Shown piece after piece: positions 45,394-57,831 of a DNA stretch of 64,000 nucleotides; position 1 is the first letter of the stretch; each line of letters opens with the position of its first letter. The stretch comes from Blastomyces gilchristii SLH14081 (lineage: Eukaryota; Ascomycota; Eurotiomycetes; Onygenales; Ajellomycetaceae), in NCBI RefSeq assembly GCF_000003855.2, contig NW_003101680.1, forward strand, positions 1,312,976 through 1,376,975, given 5' to 3'. A program made the position numbers and the translations under genes. The notes below the pieces were generated by a model, which saw only the letters and a program-made list of their open reading frames with translations, did not search any database and was not told where the DNA came from.

Positions 45394-48300
45394 GCTGTCG
45401 ATAACACCAATGAAAGGATAATTTTACAACGTATAACGAATGTGATGTACTTTGTATTCGGGGGAAAACCAGCCCGGAATCAACGGAAACAGGTCGAGGA
45501 CAGACGCTCTCGATGCAGAGGACGAGCGGGGCGGATGGAAGAGGATGGCGGGAGTGGAAGCCGATGAATGGGGGGAGAGGATAGAGGATGGAGGATGGAG
45601 GATGGAGGATGGCGGATGGCGGAGTTGAGGTTTGGATAGGGTAAAGGTTACGGGTGGAAGGGGGTGTGGCTGACGGATGAAATTGCACAAGAACCAGCCA
45701 ACTTGCTTGTTCGCTCTTGGGGGGACTCTTGGGGACTCTTGGGGGGCGATGGGGCTGCACTACTCTACTACTTAGCCATTGACGAACACAAGGAGAGACC
45801 CGGGATGAGAATTCCTGCTAAGAAGCTAATAATAATGATAAATAATAAATAATAATGACAACACTAGCAACGTGCTACAGATGGATAAAGTAGGCTTCAA
45901 TGTATTCTTATGACTGACTGTTGAGGTTTTGTGCACAGATAGCGCCGCAGACTTTGGATGTAACTATGGTATTCGCAATACACCGCCGCTGCTGCTAAAA
46001 ATATCCCACTCTCCAGCAAAATCATCCCTGCTTCCATGTATTATACCGTCGTCATTACGCCTCGCCTGGGCAATTCGACAGCAAACAAAGAGGATAGTTC
46101 TTATAATAATTAGGAGTAAGACATCATTATTATATTGACTATACGGAGTACACAGGAAGATTTACGTCCTTTCCGGAGTACGTTACCTGAGTCGAATGCC
46201 TGAGTCTATCAGAAGTCTCCGTTAGAGCATTCTTGGCCGCGGTCTTCGTTCGCACAAACTATGGACAGTTTGACCAAGCAACTCGTGGGAAAATATATAT
46301 ATACAGCCTATCAGCTCCAGATTGTTCACCAGCTGTCATAGTTTTTCATTCATAATTTGAACCATACCAGATTGAATCTGATTTTGCGATACAAATCCCA
46401 AATGCGCATCTCAAAACAATCCCAGAGAAGAGGAGTAATGGTCCAGATTCCAGGCCAAATGCAAATGCCTATCCCTGGTGGCTCGCTCCGCCACAGACAG
46501 CTTCGTCGATCTCCATGCAGGACCGGTGCAGCTCTGCCAGTGACATTTGACTTGGGGTTGTACTCCGTATACCCAGGGGGGTTCTTGTGTGCGACAAACA
46601 AAGCACTTCACCTTCTTCGTAGGGACACTAAATGCTCCGTAGTTCGGTCATATCTGACCATAGTCATAATCTCGCCGTGCCTTTCAGTCTATCGAAAGTA
46701 CACGGGTGAATGGAACAATTCTCTCCCAGGGCCCTCTATTGTTGAAAAAAATCTGATACATAAATGCCAACAGCACCAGGGCTGATATGACAACAGAATT
46801 TTGAAAACTTATTGGTTGGAAGCTATCGAGGGGTGTATTGCAAGATCCATTCTTATGTTCGGCCTGCGGGGTATATGTGGCGTAGGGCTGCCCCGAAGGA
46901 AAGATTCTTGATACTCCTGCGCTGCGGATTTGTACACATGGCATAAGAACCATTCACAACCGGCATTCCTGACAGCCTAGCTCCGGATTCCAATTTTAAT
47001 TTTTTAAGCTACATAAAGCCCTTTTGAGATTCCAGAAAACAGATCGACGGTCGAACCCCCGAAAGTTCCTGATTCAGCCCTATCTATCCCTTAAGGATGG
47101 GAGGGTACCTCGGGCCTCAAGGAGAAACACATTTTAAAGGTTTTTGATATAGACGGCATTTAATTGTTCCGTACGGGTTGGGTTGAGATTCGCCGTCACT
47201 TCTTAAAATTAGCACCTACCCTGAATATGGCTGAGGACGTCAAGAGTTGTTGGCAAGGATATGTGTATATCATATTGTTTCTGTAGTTAAGTGTGTTTCC
47301 TCCTCGTCGACACCAAAATAGAGCGCCAAAAGAGCAAGGAGCAAAGCAAAAATGCAGGGAATTAGGAATCCATCCAGTAGTCAGAGAGCAGAAAAACTAT
47401 CAAGCAGATTTGACCATTGTCATATCTCGCAACTGTAACTACGGATTTAGAGCCTGCATTGTTGATAGAAGAAATCCCGGACACCCGATCCAACACTTTT
47501 TCCGGTTCCGAGCCGCCAAGAAGCCCCGGGCTGTTGTCTACGGATCAGATATAGGATGTCTATCAATCAAGGCAAAGAGCGATTCTTCAATTTATATGAT
47601 ATGCTTGAGAGATATAAAAATCCTGCCAACTTGAACCCTGAGCTCCTCCAGAATCGGGGTTTGCTTCTCTACATTAGCTGAAGAAGATACTTCCGGGGTT
47701 GTGCCTTGCTATGTTGTCACGGAGATTCCTATATAAAGCTATGATGTAACTAGTTAGACGTTCATTTCCAGGCCTGCTCTAGATGTGAAAAAAGAGAGTG
47801 TATTGCCATATCGATAGAACATGAGCGAGTAGCAAGGTATTTGGGAACATGTGTACTAGATTTATGTGTACTAGTAACTAGATTTTCCTCGAAGCATCAA
47901 TGATATACGGGGTTATTATTATCTGAGTTAGGCGGCAGTAGCACAGCCACAGCTGGATGACTAGTTAACTCTGAGTCATTGCCCTGGGCTGGGGCCAGTA
48001 ATTCCCAACTGTAGTTACGTAGTTACGTAGTTACTCCCGTAACATGTTCTCCAGGGTCCTTTGCGGGCTCTGTACAGACTGTACTCCGTATGAAACCAGC
48101 TAGTTACCAGGAGATGTTAACCGCCTCAAGACGATACGATACTGTAGGGCAAAACGTCGCCACCTCACCTGAAGAGTCAAAGTCTGTCCCCCCGTGTTTG
48201 GTAATGTAAAGCATCTTACGCCTTTCTCGATTGAGGCTAGCGCAGAAACTCTTACTCAGCTTCTCGAGGCTTCTTTTGCCATCCCCCAAGATCAATATCA

Positions 48301-48601
48301 ATATCAACCTTCAACCTGCGTCTTTGTTTGTCTGTCCAACTCCATCCTTTTCGCCTTGTATACCCTCTCTCCTGTTTCTGCCATAGCGAAACTCCATCCC
48401 TTTAGTAGCTTCCACTCGTTGCTATTTCTGTTTACGGAATCCTTTTTTTTTTTTTTTTTTTTTAAATCGATAACTAGCTGCTGTTCGTATACACTCCCGC
48501 CAGCTTGTCATTCACCGCCGACAGGCAACTAACCGATTGCTTATCCTCAGACAAGCGCAACTTCTCTTCTCACATTACAAACCTCCATCTACCAATATAA
48601 T
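45394..48601. other. Non-coding region of about 3.2 kb
   Basis: Divergent space between the SH3 gene and MBF1. It includes GGATGGA heptamers near 45588-45615, TACGGAGTA-type words at 46142, 46561 and 48082, tandem GTAGTTAC copies near 48008-48032 and a T-run near 48449-48466 in the MBF1 leader. Short frames near 46357-46785 and 47293-47634 have no recognisable motif. No gene supported. Confidence 0.5.
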
Positions 48602-49184
48602 ATGTCTGAAGACTGGGACTCCGTCACCCGTATTGGAAGCAGAGCCCGCGGTGGAGGCGGCGGTGTCCGGGAGACAGTTGTCAGAGGGCGGTCTGCGTTG
48701 AACGCGGCAGCCCGATCCGGTGCCATCATCGGGACAGAGAAGAAATATGCTACTGGGAATGCCGTACGTGATTTTTTCTTCTTCGTCCTCTAGCCGTTTT
48801 TTTTTTTATGACTTTTCATGCCTTCCTGTTTGGTGATGATAAAACATCGAAAACTAACCCTCCCCGTCCGCAAAACAGGCATCCAAACCCCGCGTAGAAG
48901 GACAACATCTCACCAAAGTCGACCGAAGTGATGACATTATCCCCCTGCAATCCGTCGGCGAAGAGGTCGGGAAGGCCATCATGCGCCGCCGCAACGAAGA
49001 GGGCTTCAAAATGACACAGAGGGAGCTCGCTGCCAAATGCAACACAACACCGGCCATCATAGCTGACCTGGAACAGAACAAGAAGGGCGCGGATAAAAAG
49101 ATCCTACCGCGGATCGAGAACGTGCTTAATATCAAGCTCACTGGGCGTGATATTGGGAAGGAAAAGTTTCCGAAGAGGAAATGA
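48602..49184 (+). CDS. MBF1: Multiprotein-bridging factor 1 (transcriptional coactivator)
   Basis: Two exons, 48602-48763 and 48879-49184, join in frame (GTACGT..CAG) to 155 residues. The N-terminal MBF1 domain begins [17 protein letters not shown] and includes KKYATGNA at the splice. A central link reads [20 protein letters not shown]. The C-terminal Cro/C1 helix-turn-helix is [20 protein letters not shown], ending in [13 protein letters not shown] and a basic tail. MBF1 links bZIP activators such as Gcn4 to TBP and also acts on the ribosome to prevent frameshifting. A long T-rich leader (about 48450-48480) precedes the start. Identity is certain. Confidence 0.96.
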
Positions 49185-49333
49185 GGGATTACTGGAGGGT
49201 GAGGCTCTGGGTTCCATTTTTTTCAAATGAAGTTTCTCCTTTTGGGCTCTTTTTTTGGTAGGGACGGGAAAGGGAAAAATGTTATACGTGCTGTGAAGGA
49301 AATGTTTTATTTGGGATTTTTTGAATTGGGGTT

Positions 49334-49364
<31 letters not shown>

Positions 49365-49721
49365 CCGTCTTTGCCGCTCTCTTTTAGCTTGCACTTATGA
49401 TGATATACACGGGGCGTGGGCTGGATTTCGGAGATGTTAGAAAGAATGGGAAATATGACAAAAAAAATTCAACGATGGTTTATGACCATATTCCCCCTTT
49501 ATCTTCTCTATACAAAGTTAATAATCCATGTTAGAGAGCGTTCTTCGATCTTTCTATATACTTCTCAAATCAGATGGGGAAAAAAAAGGAATAGACGCTT
49601 GAGGATATAGAGGTATAAAACGGTAAAATCAAAGCGGTATGAATCAGTTTCAGTAAGCACCAGCGATATCTCCCTTCTGTAGAGAGAGCGTTTTTGAAAC
49701 AGGTGCCACATTCTGCCAAAA
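49185..49721. other. Convergent 3'-3' intergenic region
   Basis: Contains two similar GGGTTCCATTTTTT words (about 49209 and 49329), the second opening a 28-T run at 49337-49364. It probably holds the MBF1 and exportin 3' untranslated regions. No gene. Confidence 0.55.
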
Positions 49722-52700
49722 TCATAAGGAAAACATATCCGCCACTCCTGTAAGATCTGGTCCACTGTTGATATCAACTTTCCCTCCTTCCTGCACATCC
49801 ATTTCCGTCGTATAACGTTCCTGGAGCGCGGATTTGGGTTTCCTCCGCGCTGGTGGGGGACCAGCAATGCGCCCCTGCTCGCTAATGCTCACGCCCCGTA
49901 AACCCTCTAATAAGTCAAGAACTAGAGCTCTTTGTTGGCGGCCGGACCTAGACTCTCTGAGCGCGGCATATGTAGCCGCAACTTTGCTCTTCGGCATATC
50001 TGGCAGGCTTTCTATGATCTTAGTAGGTGTATCGCTGGTGGGGCCATACGCTATCCAAATGGAAGCGATAAGTTGCGCCAGCTCCTTTTGCATGTCGACG
50101 AAATAGGGCTCGTGGACGGACGTGATACATGCTTTTAGGATATCTGTGCTGATGAACTCGCGGATACTTTTCGCAGTGGGGTTATCGACTTCGAGGATGA
50201 ATGCGTCCAGAATAGATCGGATGACACGGGTTACGATGGAGCAACAACGGGTATCTTTCATGCGAATCGCGTGTGTGCAGAAGAGAATTACTGGTTCGAG
50301 AATTTGGGGGGATGAAAGAACGAACTGGCGAATGGAGTCGCCCGGGCTTGGTTGGTTAGCAGTGCCATTCTGTTTACTCGGCCCGGAAGCCTTTTCGGGA
50401 TCTATTTTCGGAAGCAGTGTTAGATTATGACAATCGAAGGAAAGTGAGGGAGATTGGGAAGAGCAGCACTGACCTCCCCGTTGCGGGTCAAGAAGACTGG
50501 CGACCATGATGACAACTGAGTAAGTTAATTGGCGGAGGATGCTTTCATCTTTCATTTCCACCGTTAGATCAGACTCCACCATCCCAGCCTTTCGATGCTC
50601 TATTATGTCCCATTCCGCGGTGATCTTTTTGTCAAATTGAATGAATAGAGCAGATAACATCGGAGGCAAGAAATGGGGTCGATATCTTGCAGGGCAGTCG
50701 TCAACCAGACAGCGGGAAATATTGAGTAATACAGACAACTGATGGGAGGAAAGTGATGTCGCATCCTTAAATAATGCCTGGGATAGGGGAACTGGGAGCT
50801 CTGCAAAGGAGTAGAAGTGTTCATGGAGTCTGCTCATGCTGTAAAGAATGGAATAACAGGCTTCCCGTACAGCGCGGACTTTCCCTCGAACAGAGGAGGA
50901 AAATCCCTCCAGAGTGGCTTTAGAGGTAGTTATGCGGGCATAGAAATCTTCTCTACTGCCGCTAGAGATACCTGCCTGCCAAAACCGGTCCGTGAGGATC
51001 CGCCCCACAAGTGGGCGCATATCTGGTGGCAGACCAGGACAATTTTCCGGGTTGTGAAACGCATGTGCATGGCTAAAGGCTGGTCAGCTTAGGTTCATAT
51101 AGGGGGTGGACTCTGTTATGCATACCTCAGAAGTTGGAGCAATGTCGGGAGAATAAGGGGAATAGAGTCGCGCCATAAATCGCATGCGATGGAGTATGCC
51201 GGGTCGGTTGTTTGTAACTTTTCTGTGGATACCGACAGCATCGTTTTCGTCATGCGTAGCGGAAGTTGCTAGAGATATCAGTTAGCTGAAAACGTTTTGA
51301 CGATGGTAAAATTCACGGCATTGTACCTGGAATTTCGTTGTCATGTGGGCTTGTATGTTTTTTCCCTCCTCATCGAGAGGTATTGTCGACCATTCCTCAA
51401 CTTTTTGGGCTTGTAGGCGTTGTAGATATGGCCAAATTTGGTCCAAGCCAAGAATTTGACAAAATCCCTCGAAGGACGTTGAAATTTGCTTGAATTCTTC
51501 GCTACTCCAGGATTGTCTAATGGGCTCAACAAACAATTGTAGTCGAGACTGCCGTATATCAGGATCCACCTGCGGAGCCCGTTGCCTAACTACTTTTAGA
51601 AACCTGGAATCTGAATTATTGGGACGAACTTACATTATGATGAGAAGGATTGAAGAAAGTTCCATTTGGGGCCTATCTCCCGTGGTAGACGTTGAAATAA
51701 TCTCCCGAATCTTTGGTTCTAGGGCATCATAAAACGTCTGAACTAGTCAGTGGAATCCAGGCTTTCCGGTCATGTCATGAACTTACGGAAAAATAATCGG
51801 CATAGCGTATTGTCAGCCGCCGTACTTCGTACGTAGCCGTGTTGTGGAGTTCCTTCACAGCTTCAGAGTAGGCGGGATATTCTGGACGATCGGGCAGGTT
51901 GGTCATGAGAATGTGTTCAAGAACCTTAAGCGCAAAACTTTGCTTGTTCTTCAAGGCCTTGTAACAAAAGTCAACGGAAAGTCTTATGACTCGTTCTTTA
52001 ACAACTGGATCCTATTTCAAATTTAGTCAATTTATATAAAACCAGAGTGGGTTCCAAGTCCTTACTTCAAAATTCTTTTGGATTAAATTGAGCGCCCATG
52101 ATTCTAGAGAACTTTCCAGCCCAAGTCGTTGTTGTTCCTGGTGTAAATGTAAGTATCAAGAAACTGTATGTATAGAGAAACACGTACATCCTGTTGTGGG
52201 GAGTCCCCTTGTGCATCCACCCATTTGCTGAAGCCTCTTAGAGTAGCCTCAACGACAGTGAACTGAGTATCCGCTTGCAACGATGAGAGGGAGTATTTTT
52301 TGAATATTGCAGCTGTGCTTGTCAACTATGTCCCGACGCATAATAGGTGGGGGAACTTACGATTGAAAGGACCAGTTGCATTATGTAGGTTGCTCAAGAC
52401 GTAATCTGCTCGGGCAAGTATATGTGGGATCGCGTCATGTGGACGTCGATACACTATCAGCTCAATTGTTTGAGCACAGTATCGCCGGTAATTCCCAACG
52501 AATGCATGTCTCTCCGGTATGGTGTCGATGTCCTCGTTTAGAAATATAATCGTGGGGTTATCGGTATCTTCAGGTAAAGTTTCGTAGCGTACAAGACGTT
52601 GAGTGCATGTTTCAAGTATTGGTGCAATAAGTCCATGAATTACGTCTAAACTCGTGATTTTGCTCGACGCAAGTAGTCTAGACCATGAATGAAGGATGGG

Positions 52701-54040
52701 TATCGAGACAGTCAGACTGGGATGCTGAAGAATATTCATGAGGAACGGAAAGAATGTTGTCAAGTCAATATCCTTATGGAAATCGAAGTTCTTCTCCTCA
52801 AGGAATCCGGCAATATACGACATCAGCTGGAAATATCTAAGTCAGCTTTTGAAGCCCCAACAAAGAAATTGAGGATAATTACCTCAGATAATTTCTTCGA
52901 TATGGTGTATTTTGAGTCCGAAATATCATGTGCATCGACAATCGACCAGTTATAGAGATTCTGCAGCAGATGAAGATTCTGAGTTTGATATACCAAATTG
53001 ACAAGGTCTTGGAACTTCGTTATATCACAATTCCTGCTATATAGTGCGTGGAGAGCATCGATTGCAGCCTAAGGGTATAATCAGTCGACACAGCTTGGGA
53101 AAATTATGGACACCGAGCTGGAGAGAACACATACCATAAGAATATCATCGTCCTGGCACGTTAAAGCTTTGAGAATAATTTGAACACACATAGAAGTGGA
53201 TATTGCTAAGGGATTCGACCATAGCATCAGTGATCGCAAGGTCGCCAATGCCTGTACAGCGCATATTTTGGCTTCGCGCGAGTCGTGAATGTTATTTAGG
53301 CATTCGCCTAAAAAGCCGCATGTCATGAATAGCCATCCGGGGCTTCCACTGCTCCTATGGCGTAGTTCAGCGGAGTGATCCCGCCCGGGATGCAAATCTT
53401 CGAAGACCGAGTAAGGAGGAACTATTTCGACTAGAGCGCGATGGAGAGGGCTTTCGTAGAATGAGGAAGTTTTATCTTCGTGATTAAAAATATCGTCGGA
53501 TAACGTTTCTAGAATCGAAAGGACTAATTTTTTATGTGCCCAAGACATATTCCATATTTGAATCAAGTCGGCATCCATATCTGTCCATTTACCAGCCCCC
53601 CAGCTGCGTTTCGCTCCTTCTACCCAGAGTAGCGCCACTTTGTTGCCGATAAACGACTCATCCTGAGGGCTTATTGATATGGCCAAAAGGATAATTTTGC
53701 TTTTGGCATTCTCCTGTTCTTCCTTGGACAAGCGTGAGTAGCTATGCCTTAGAAAAGGCTGAAGTAAAGACAGGCCGAAATGGCGAAGGACGGGAGAGTT
53801 GCTTTTCTCCATCGCCAAAGCGAAGCCGATGTCGACCGCTGATTTTGAATGTTTCTGAGATTCGAGAAATTCGGAAGCTTGTTGACGGATGGCGTTGGTT
53901 GAAGTTGGGTTGTGAATAATATCTAGAGCTTGTATGATGCTATCCATGTTTGGCACCACGGAATTCAACGTGTTGCTGCCGCCAACAGCTTGAATATTCA
54001 TGGAGGGAGGGACAGGTCCTGCCATGCTGTTCCCACTCAT
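49722..54040 (-). CDS. MSN5: Exportin-5/MSN5-family karyopherin
   Basis: Eleven exons join in frame to about 1,260 residues: 53135-54040, 52883-53068, 52361-52826, 52188-52312, 52066-52137, 52011-51787, 51737-51634, 51603-51327, 51268-51126, 51072-50474 and 50401-49722. The N-terminal helices (MDSIIQALDIIHNPTST, ASEFLESQKHS, RHFGLSLLQPFLRHSYSRL) and the block SWGAGKWTDMDADLIQIWN match the exportin-5/Msn5 HEAT array. The central ILARADYVLSNLHN and the C-terminal YSVVIMVASLLDP, FILEVDNPTAKSIREF and QLIASIWIAYGP support full length. Msn5 exports phosphorylated cargoes (for example Pho4 in yeast) in a Ran-GTP-dependent way; cargo here is unknown. Coiled or repeat additions are absent. The start at 54040 (MSGNSMAG) is preferred over an in-frame 54091 codon, whose extra residues look like leader. 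Identity as exportin-5 type is strong; individual small exons are hand-built. Confidence 0.88.
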
Positions 54041-55933
54041 ATAACCCAGAACTAAGCAAGGGACTGTCTGAGCAAAGAATACTGATATCAAAGTTTCATG
54101 GTTCTAATAGTGGCGTCGATGCATGGTTTAAACTCCGTGGGCGTGATGAAATTCGAGATCAAAAGGTGAATATCTTAACTACCATGCGAGATTTTGTATT
54201 TGTTTAAATTTTAAACAGTTTGAAGACTAATTTAGCGCGCTCTAGGACACCTTGCAGACCGTTGAAACGATATCAGCTGGCGACCAGGTCTGCTTGGGTG
54301 AGAGATGTTTGGATGGTGGCTGAAATTGGGGAGGACTTGCTGGGTGTGGGAGAAAAGGAAAAGATTGCCGATCTGGCGCGGGCCAGGCCCGGTCTTGGCT
54401 TTTTCCCGCTGGCGGGTTCCACCCCCAACGTCCGCGCTTGAGCATCACTCTCGCGTCAGTTTAGGACAGCCCCGCCTTGCCCTTTACCGTCACTGTACTA
54501 CTCACTCTACCATTTCCCTTCTCTTTGATATGCGCAGTTTCATACGAGCGTGGAAGATCCTATTTGACCTTGCCGTCGGCTCCCGGTGACTCACTCGGTT
54601 TTCCCAGTTTCGTCATACTCTAACTCACTATGACGGGTGCCTACAGTACTACGTTGGAGGAAATGGTGATGGTGTCCATCCATGATATATGCGATAGTAT
54701 TGGTTATTTTTGGCGAGTCATTGTGTGTTCTCCCTAGGTCTACTAGATTTTGTTAGGCTCCTCTTCCCGTCCGTATCCTCCTCCGCCCCGTATCCTCAAC
54801 CTTCAGCCTTGATTTCAGCATCGCCGGAGTATACCCCGGAACCTCGTGAGCACATTCGGAATCCTCCACACAGACCAGTTACAGCTTTCGGGATAATGCC
54901 TTCGCCTACTATACCATATCTTCGCAAAATCGGATGAATCCGCAGGCTTTCTGGCCTTCTGACGCGCTCTCCGCTGTTTCGGCCCTGGCGCGCCGATTCT
55001 TGATAACACCTACTGTACAATTGAATATCACAAACGAGATAAGGGGGCGCAAGGGCTATTTCCCTCGATCACTGGTAGCGACAAGCGGGATCGTGCCGGG
55101 AATCAGGCATAAACACCCGCCTTGGACACACGGTATTCATGGGTGATTTCTTGTTTTGTAATGACATTTGGCAAATGTCACTGTCGACATATACCGCTAC
55201 TGAGCTCCTGCTCGATAAACTGAGTGAACTTGTCCTCGTGCCCGCGACAAACCCACTCCTGTCCCTCATATGGTTCGAGTTAATAAAAAAAAAGTCTTGG
55301 TTTTGCTAGGTAAAAGTGTATAGAGAATTGCGACCCATCAGCATGGCTAGGCGGGAGGAATTCCAATGCCGGGCACGGGAAGTTAATAATAAGGATTCCA
55401 GTGATAACTACAGCCAATATCCAAGTGACCAAACTGGTTGATCTGCACGGCTAGCACCGCCATATACTATATGCTATATGCAGGACATGCAATGCTAACC
55501 TTTGTAGAAGTAACAGGCACTTTAACAAGATTTTGTAGTAACATAGCCATCACTGCACGGCTATAGGTTATTCCTTGAAAACTGGCCAGTGGCACAAAGC
55601 GACGGATCTAATCCTATAATATTCTATCAAATTTTTTTGTAATTTTGTAAGGATAAACAGCAATGACAGCATTTTTCAAGCATCTTGCCCGTTTCTGGCA
55701 GGCGGTGAGGCACGCACCCCACCATCGATCATTTACTGCCGCCCATCACGGTGGTTCAAACCAGCATCAACTTCACAGGCGACATCCGATATAAATTGGC
55801 TGTGATGTGCCTGACCGTCTGCTGCAGCTTCCCATTCCTTTGCTCCTAAGGGTTTGTTTGGCCCTCCTCTGCGGTCCTCGTCCTTTGAAATTCAATTCTA
55901 GTAGCCGTTGTCCCTGGACGAACACTCGCAGTA
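54041..55933. other. Divergent region between the exportin and PHO85 genes
   Basis: About 1.9 kb with no supported gene; short frames on both strands overlap each other near 54242-54589 and 54710-55146. Likely holds both promoters. A CT-rich leader precedes the PHO85 start. Confidence 0.5.
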
Positions 55934-57088
55934 ATGATGGAGAGCAGACAACAGCGGAGCTCCTTTCAGCGGTTGGAGAAGGTTTGTGCAAACCCTCCCA
56001 ATATTATACAAAAGTTAGTATGGTATTTAGGCTAATTAAACCATTCTTGTAGCTTGGTGAAGGCACCTATGCGACCGTACGTTGCTGATAGAATTTTCTT
56101 TTTTCTTTTTTTTTTTTCTTTTCTTTTATATATATATATATATATATATTTTATCATCACCTGGCTGTCCGCGTTTGCTGGAAATAGCTTGATACAACTG
56201 TTTTCGCCCATTCTAACTTTTTCTGTATAGGTATACAAGGGAAGAAACCGGCAGACGGGTGAAATGGTGGCTCTAAAGGAGATCCATCTGGATTCGGAGG
56301 AAGGCACTCCATCAACTGCAATTCGCGAAATCTCCCTGATGAAAGAGCTCAAACATGAAAATATCCTCTCTCTATATGATATAATCCACACGGAAAACAA
56401 GCTAATGCTTGTTTTCGAATTCATGGACAAAGATCTTAAAAAATACATGGAAGTGCGAAACAACCAACTGAACTATACCACGATCAAGGACTTCATGCAC
56501 CAATTACTCCGGGGCGTTGCATTTTGTCACCATAATCGCGTTCTTCATCGAGATCTCAAGCCGCAAAACCTCCTAATTAACACCAATGGTCAATTGAAAC
56601 TGGCAGACTTTGGCTTAGCACGAGCATTTGGTATTCCAGTCAACACCTTCTCGCACGAGGTCGTCACATTGTGGTATCGTGCGCCAGACGTACTTCTTGG
56701 AAGCCGTATGTACAACACTAGCATTGACATATGGTCTGCGGGCTGTATTATGGCTGAGATGTACATGGGCCGCCCATTGTTCCCTGGCTCCACCAATGAG
56801 GATCAGTTACAGAAAATCTTCCGTCTGATGGGGACGCCGTCGGAGCGTTCCTGGCCCGGGATCTCACAATTTCCGGAATATAAGCCGAATTTTCCCGTGT
56901 ATGCCACGCAGGATTTGAGCCTGATACTTCCTCAGATAGATCCTCTAGGTCTTGATCTTCTCAATCGCATGCTGCAGTTACGCCCTGAGATGCGGATTAG
57001 CGCGGCCGACGCACTTCGCCATGCCTGGTTCAACGATCTTCCGCAACTTCGATATCAAATGCAGCAACACCAACAGCAGCAGCACTAG
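55934..57088 (+). CDS. PHO85: PHO85-type cyclin-dependent kinase
   Basis: Three exons (55934-55981, 56053-56076, 56231-57088) join in frame to 309 residues, close to yeast Pho85 (305). The glycine loop is [12 protein letters not shown] (17-28), split over exons 2 and 3. The catalytic lysine is K40. The cyclin-binding helix is a complete PSTAIRE (51-57). The catalytic loop is HRDLKPQN (D132), DFG starts at D150, and [20 protein letters not shown] marks the Pho85/CDK5 class. The C-terminus is Gln/His-rich. Pho85 with its Pcl cyclins controls phosphate sensing, glycogen and polarity. Intron 2 (56077-56230) contains a T-rich tract followed by a TA microsatellite. The 24-nt exon 2 is easily missed in automatic models. 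AATAAA lies just after the stop (57094-57099). Confidence 0.95.
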
Positions 57089-57831
57089 CATCAAATAAAA
57101 GCGTTTCATGTGGTTGATAGACACCTACGGTAAAATAACTACGAAAATAGAAAACTTTTCTTTAATGGGGAGGATGGATATAAAGTACATACATATCTTG
57201 GGTCCGCATTTTCTCAGTTTTCTGCTGATATCAGGCATGGTTTAGTTACTTTTTGAATTTGGCATGTCTCGCATTTGCATAGTTGCGATACGGGATAATA
57301 TTGATGACTCATCTTAATCCCCTTTGATGTTTATTTCTTGAGCTTTCGTGTGAACAGCCCTATTGATACTGAACCGATCATTGACGCCGTCACTGTGCTA
57401 TGGCTAACGATTAACTCTATAGAGTTCACAACAATATCTCGAACCCGTTGGCTGTCGAGTTAAAACTAAATCCAATTGCTAAACACCACAAAATCGAGAA
57501 GTGGGGCAGCACCTTGGAGACGAAACTTCGTTTGCGAGCCAAATGTTTAATATATGATATTATGCGCAGGAAAGAGATAGACCACTGGACTCCATAGCGA
57601 TATCACCATTAGTCTAGAAAGAATTACCAAGTGCTCGAAGAGAAGTCGTCTATATCATGATTGAACCAACCAGCAGTGTAACAGCACCTATATCCGGACG
57701 ACGACAAAATGCCAGGAGCGAACTTTCGAAACAAACACCGAAACTCTCATATCAGAAGAAGTAAGAAAACAAACACAACACAAAAAACCAGGAAAGTTAG
57801 GCTGGGAACCGACACAAAATACTGCAAGGCA
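57089..57831. other. Convergent 3'-3' region between PHO85 and the GH5 gene
   Basis: An AATAAA lies at 57094-57099, 5 bases after the PHO85 stop. The rest is AT-rich with no coding frame and presumably contains both 3' untranslated regions. Confidence 0.6.
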
